This document shows positions 62,347-64,000 of a stretch of 64,000 nucleotides of DNA, piece by piece. How positions within the stretch are numbered: position 1 is the first letter of the stretch; each line of letters begins with the position of its first letter. The DNA lies in NCBI GenBank assembly GCA_002700095.1, contig PACL01000009.1, positions 45,367-109,366 of the forward strand. Reading direction: 5' to 3'. The notes below the pieces were generated by a model. That model saw nothing but the letters and a program-made list of their open reading frames with translations. It was not told the DNA's origin and did not search any database. Source of the stretch: Fulvimarina sp. (GTDB taxonomy: Bacteria > Pseudomonadota > Alphaproteobacteria > Rhizobiales > Rhizobiaceae). The position numbers and the translations under genes are program-made.

Positions 62347-62447
62347 CGAAGGGGATTACCGCCGATGCGCGGTCCGGCGCAATCGCCGCGAATGCCTCGG
62401 CGCATCGCCGGATGCCGCGATCGCCTCGGGTCCGCCCGCCATCCGGC

Positions 62448-62651
62448 TCAGAAGCGCGGCTGGCGCTCGGCCGCGGCGTTGCGTTCGTAGTTGAAGCCCT
62501 CTTCCCAGAGGTCGCGCATCGGGGTCGCATCGGGAAGATAGGGATTGAAGGCGCGAAGACCGTGGCGCCGGAAGTCCGTGCGGCCGCGCAGCCAGATCAC
62601 CTTCTCGCTCTCCGCAGCCTCGATGGCCTGTGAAAGGATCTCGACGTCCAT
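62448..62651 (-). CDS. Small Rmf/CrpP-like protein
   Basis: 67 aa, MDVEILSQAIEAAESEKVIW then GRTDFRRHGLRAFNPYLPDATPMRDLWEEGFNYERNA. The pattern G..D...G....NPY......R..W..GF resembles the ribosome-modulation-factor/CrpP family (G..A...G....NPY..GS.....W..GW), although the N-terminal helix is longer. If right, it could bind ribosomes in stationary phase. The similarity is weak. Confidence 0.45.
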   Translation of the reverse strand: MDVEILSQAIEAAESEKVIWLRGRTDFRRHGLRAFNPYLPDATPMRDLWEEGFNYERNAAAERQPRF

Positions 62652-63236
62652 GCTCCCTCTCCCCCCAGCTTCCCCAAGGTGATCGTAATTGCTCACTCAC
62701 CGGCGAGTCGAATCATTTTTCGCGTCCTCCCTACGAGTACGAGCGTGGCTCGCATCCGCCGGCGCCTCGCTGGCGCTGGTGCCGACGCCACCTTCCCCGG
62801 GCACGCCGGGATCGACCGAGCCAATCATCTTGAGCCGCAAAAGCGGGGCAGAGGCGTTTCGGAACGGTCGGGCGGACCGGCGGCTGGCCGAGCCTGCCGG
62901 CGAAGGCGATGCCTCCCGCCGCCGGTCCCCGGGCGGTCGACAAACGGTCGTCCCGAATGCAGACCCCGCTCCCGATGCGCCGCCGATTTGACATTCGGCG
63001 GCCGGCAGTGAAATTCGCCGTGACGGACGACGCACCCGGCGGCTCGCACGCCCGCATCGACCGCACCGCCCCATTCCGGTCCGATGGGGCGAGCGGCGGG
63101 CGCCGTCGCGGAGCGGCAGGCAAGGCCGGGATCGAACCGGGATCGAACCACAGGCGCCCCCTGCCCGTTCGAAGCAGGAACGACCGGGATCCACTCATCT
63201 CCCGGCGAATGGCACGGACGGGAGAGACGAGGCCTC
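62652..63236. other. Gene-free stretch
   Basis: About 585 nt without a credible gene. Overlapping frames on both strands are Arg/Pro/Gly-rich. A short direct repeat GGGATCGAACC at 63127-63149 recalls the T-arm complement of a tRNA, but no cloverleaf can be built. Confidence 0.35.
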
Positions 63237-63980
63237 ATGCTCCGAGTAGCATCCTACAACATCCGCAAGGGCGTCGGCACCGACTGGCGCCGCCGGCCGA
63301 TGGCAATCCTCGCCGTCCTCAACGAGATCGACGCCGACGTCGTCGCCCTGCAGGAGGTCGACCGGCGCTTCGGCACCCGGGCCTCGTCGCTGCCCCAGCA
63401 GGCGATCCGCGAGACCACCCGCTACGTTCCCGTCGCGCTGGAGGCCCGGCCCGGCAGTCTCGGCTGGCATGGCAATGCGATCCTCGTGCGCGAAGGCATC
63501 GAGGTCCGGCAGATCCAGTGCCTGGAGCTGCCGGCGCTGGAGCCGCGTGGCGCCGCCATCGTCGACCTGGCCGTCGGCGAGGCTGAGCTGCGCGTCGTCG
63601 GCATGCATCTGGGGTTGCTCGGCCTCTGGCGGCGGCGCCAGGCCGCGGCGATCCTCGCCCATCTGGAGACGATGAAGCCCGCTTTGCCGACGGTGATGAT
63701 GGGGGACCTCAACGAGTGGAACCCCGACGGGCGGTGCTTCGCCCTGTTCGGCCGCTCCCACGAGGTTGTGCTGCCGGGCCGGTCCTTCCCCTCGCGCATG
63801 CCGCTCGGGGCCCTCGACCGCTTCATCCTCAGCGAGGAGGTGAGCCTGGTCGAGACCGGCGTCCACGTCTCCAACCGCTCGCGCGGCGCCTCCGACCATC
63901 TGCCGGTCTACGCCGACATCGCCTTCCCGGGCAGCGCCGCGACGGGCCCGCATGTCCGGCCGCTGGTCTCGCACGCCTGA
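63237..63980 (+). CDS. Endonuclease/exonuclease/phosphatase-family protein
   Basis: 247 aa EEP-fold hydrolase. Motifs: MLRVASYNIRKGVG (Asn), VVALQEVDRRFG (metal Glu), VVGMHLGLLGLWRRRQ (His), VMMGDLNEWNP (DxN) and SDHLPVYADIAF (catalytic His). Short and without signal peptide. This subgroup includes nucleases, phosphatases and sphingomyelinase-like enzymes, so the substrate is open. GGGAGAGACGAGG precedes the ATG at 63237. Confidence 0.88.
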   Translation: MLRVASYNIRKGVGTDWRRRPMAILAVLNEIDADVVALQEVDRRFGTRASSLPQQAIRETTRYVPVALEARPGSLGWHGNAILVREGIEVRQIQCLELPALEPRGAAIVDLAVGEAELRVVGMHLGLLGLWRRRQAAAILAHLETMKPALPTVMMGDLNEWNPDGRCFALFGRSHEVVLPGRSFPSRMPLGALDRFILSEEVSLVETGVHVSNRSRGASDHLPVYADIAFPGSAATGPHVRPLVSHA

Positions 63981-63985
63981 CCACG

Positions 63986-64000
63986 CCCCCCCCCCCCCCC
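63986..64000. repeat. Poly-C run at the right edge
   Basis: At least 15 consecutive C continue to the end of the window. Real long homopolymers of this kind are rare in bacterial genomes; it may also be a contig end or sequencing limit. Confidence 0.8.

Noticed and set aside
63115..63190. tRNA-like GGGATCGAACC sequence
   Set aside because: The T-arm-like motif is repeated directly and no acceptor, D or anticodon stem can be paired around it.

Overview
The window is high-GC DNA (roughly two-thirds G+C by eye) from an alphaproteobacterium, most likely a phototrophic member of the Hyphomicrobiales (Rhizobiales). The evidence is an aerobic-type purple-bacterial photosynthesis gene cluster in canonical order, dispersed repeats of the CGTCATCCCGGG type, a RIME-like CATCTCCCCC inverted element and a GCATGATCT palindrome of the sort seen between rhizobial genes, plus many genes with alphaproteobacterial features. 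No genus can be named from the sequence alone.

Layout. (1) 1-12400: the right part of a photosynthesis superoperon, bchH (cut by the window edge)-bchL-bchM-lhaA-puhA-puhB-puhC-small PGC protein-acsF, almost all linked by 4-nt ATGA overlaps. After a repeat-filled gap comes an unusual single gene that fuses PuhE to a COG0523/G3E metallochaperone-type GTPase with a very His-rich spacer. (2) 12400-23100: housekeeping genes: GNAT, a periplasmic ClpP-fold protein, serB and miaA divergent, a diguanylate cyclase, ruvX, a UPF0173 hydrolase, gatC-GNAT-gatA and mazG. (3) 23700-31350: a co-directional minus-strand operon dacC-tmk-holB-metG-tatD-MBL hydrolase, with rlpA upstream. (4) 32090-36620: a phosphate-starvation ugpBAEC operon for glycerol-3-phosphate uptake, preceded by a good Pho box. 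(5) 36800-42900: a small zinc-ribbon protein and an Mla/MCE lipid transport set (mlaE, mlaF, a very long repeat-bearing mlaD, and a PqiC-like lipoprotein). (6) 43000-55500: dipeptide epimerase, a RIME-like element, a DUF4139 protein, queuosine genes tgt and queA, two cyclophilins, coaD, a GNAT-nitrilase fusion and rarD. (7) 55800-62400: an accessory region. It starts with a low-GC UDG-like gene and continues with two prolyl iminopeptidase paralogues that bracket a GFA-family gene and a RiPP-like locus.

The RiPP-like locus (58300-60970) is the best candidate for an undescribed system. It encodes a subtilisin joined to a PatG-type C-terminal domain, the architecture of cyanobactin maturation proteases. 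Right after it lie two small Cys-rich peptides, 8 Cys each. They share an N-terminal leader (MR[T/S]PxLxxPxxR) and a Gln-Ser motif just before the Cys-rich part. The same Gln-Ser/Cys-Gly arrangement occurs twice inside the linker of the protease itself. No YcaO, prenyltransferase or other cyanobactin enzyme is present in the window.

How the parts work together: region 1 makes bacteriochlorophyll from protoporphyrin IX (Mg insertion, methylation, aerobic ring-E closure, protochlorophyllide reduction) and assembles the reaction centre and LH1. The PuhE-GTPase fusion may couple membrane assembly with metal supply. The tail ends in a run of at least 15 C, which may be a sequence or assembly limit.
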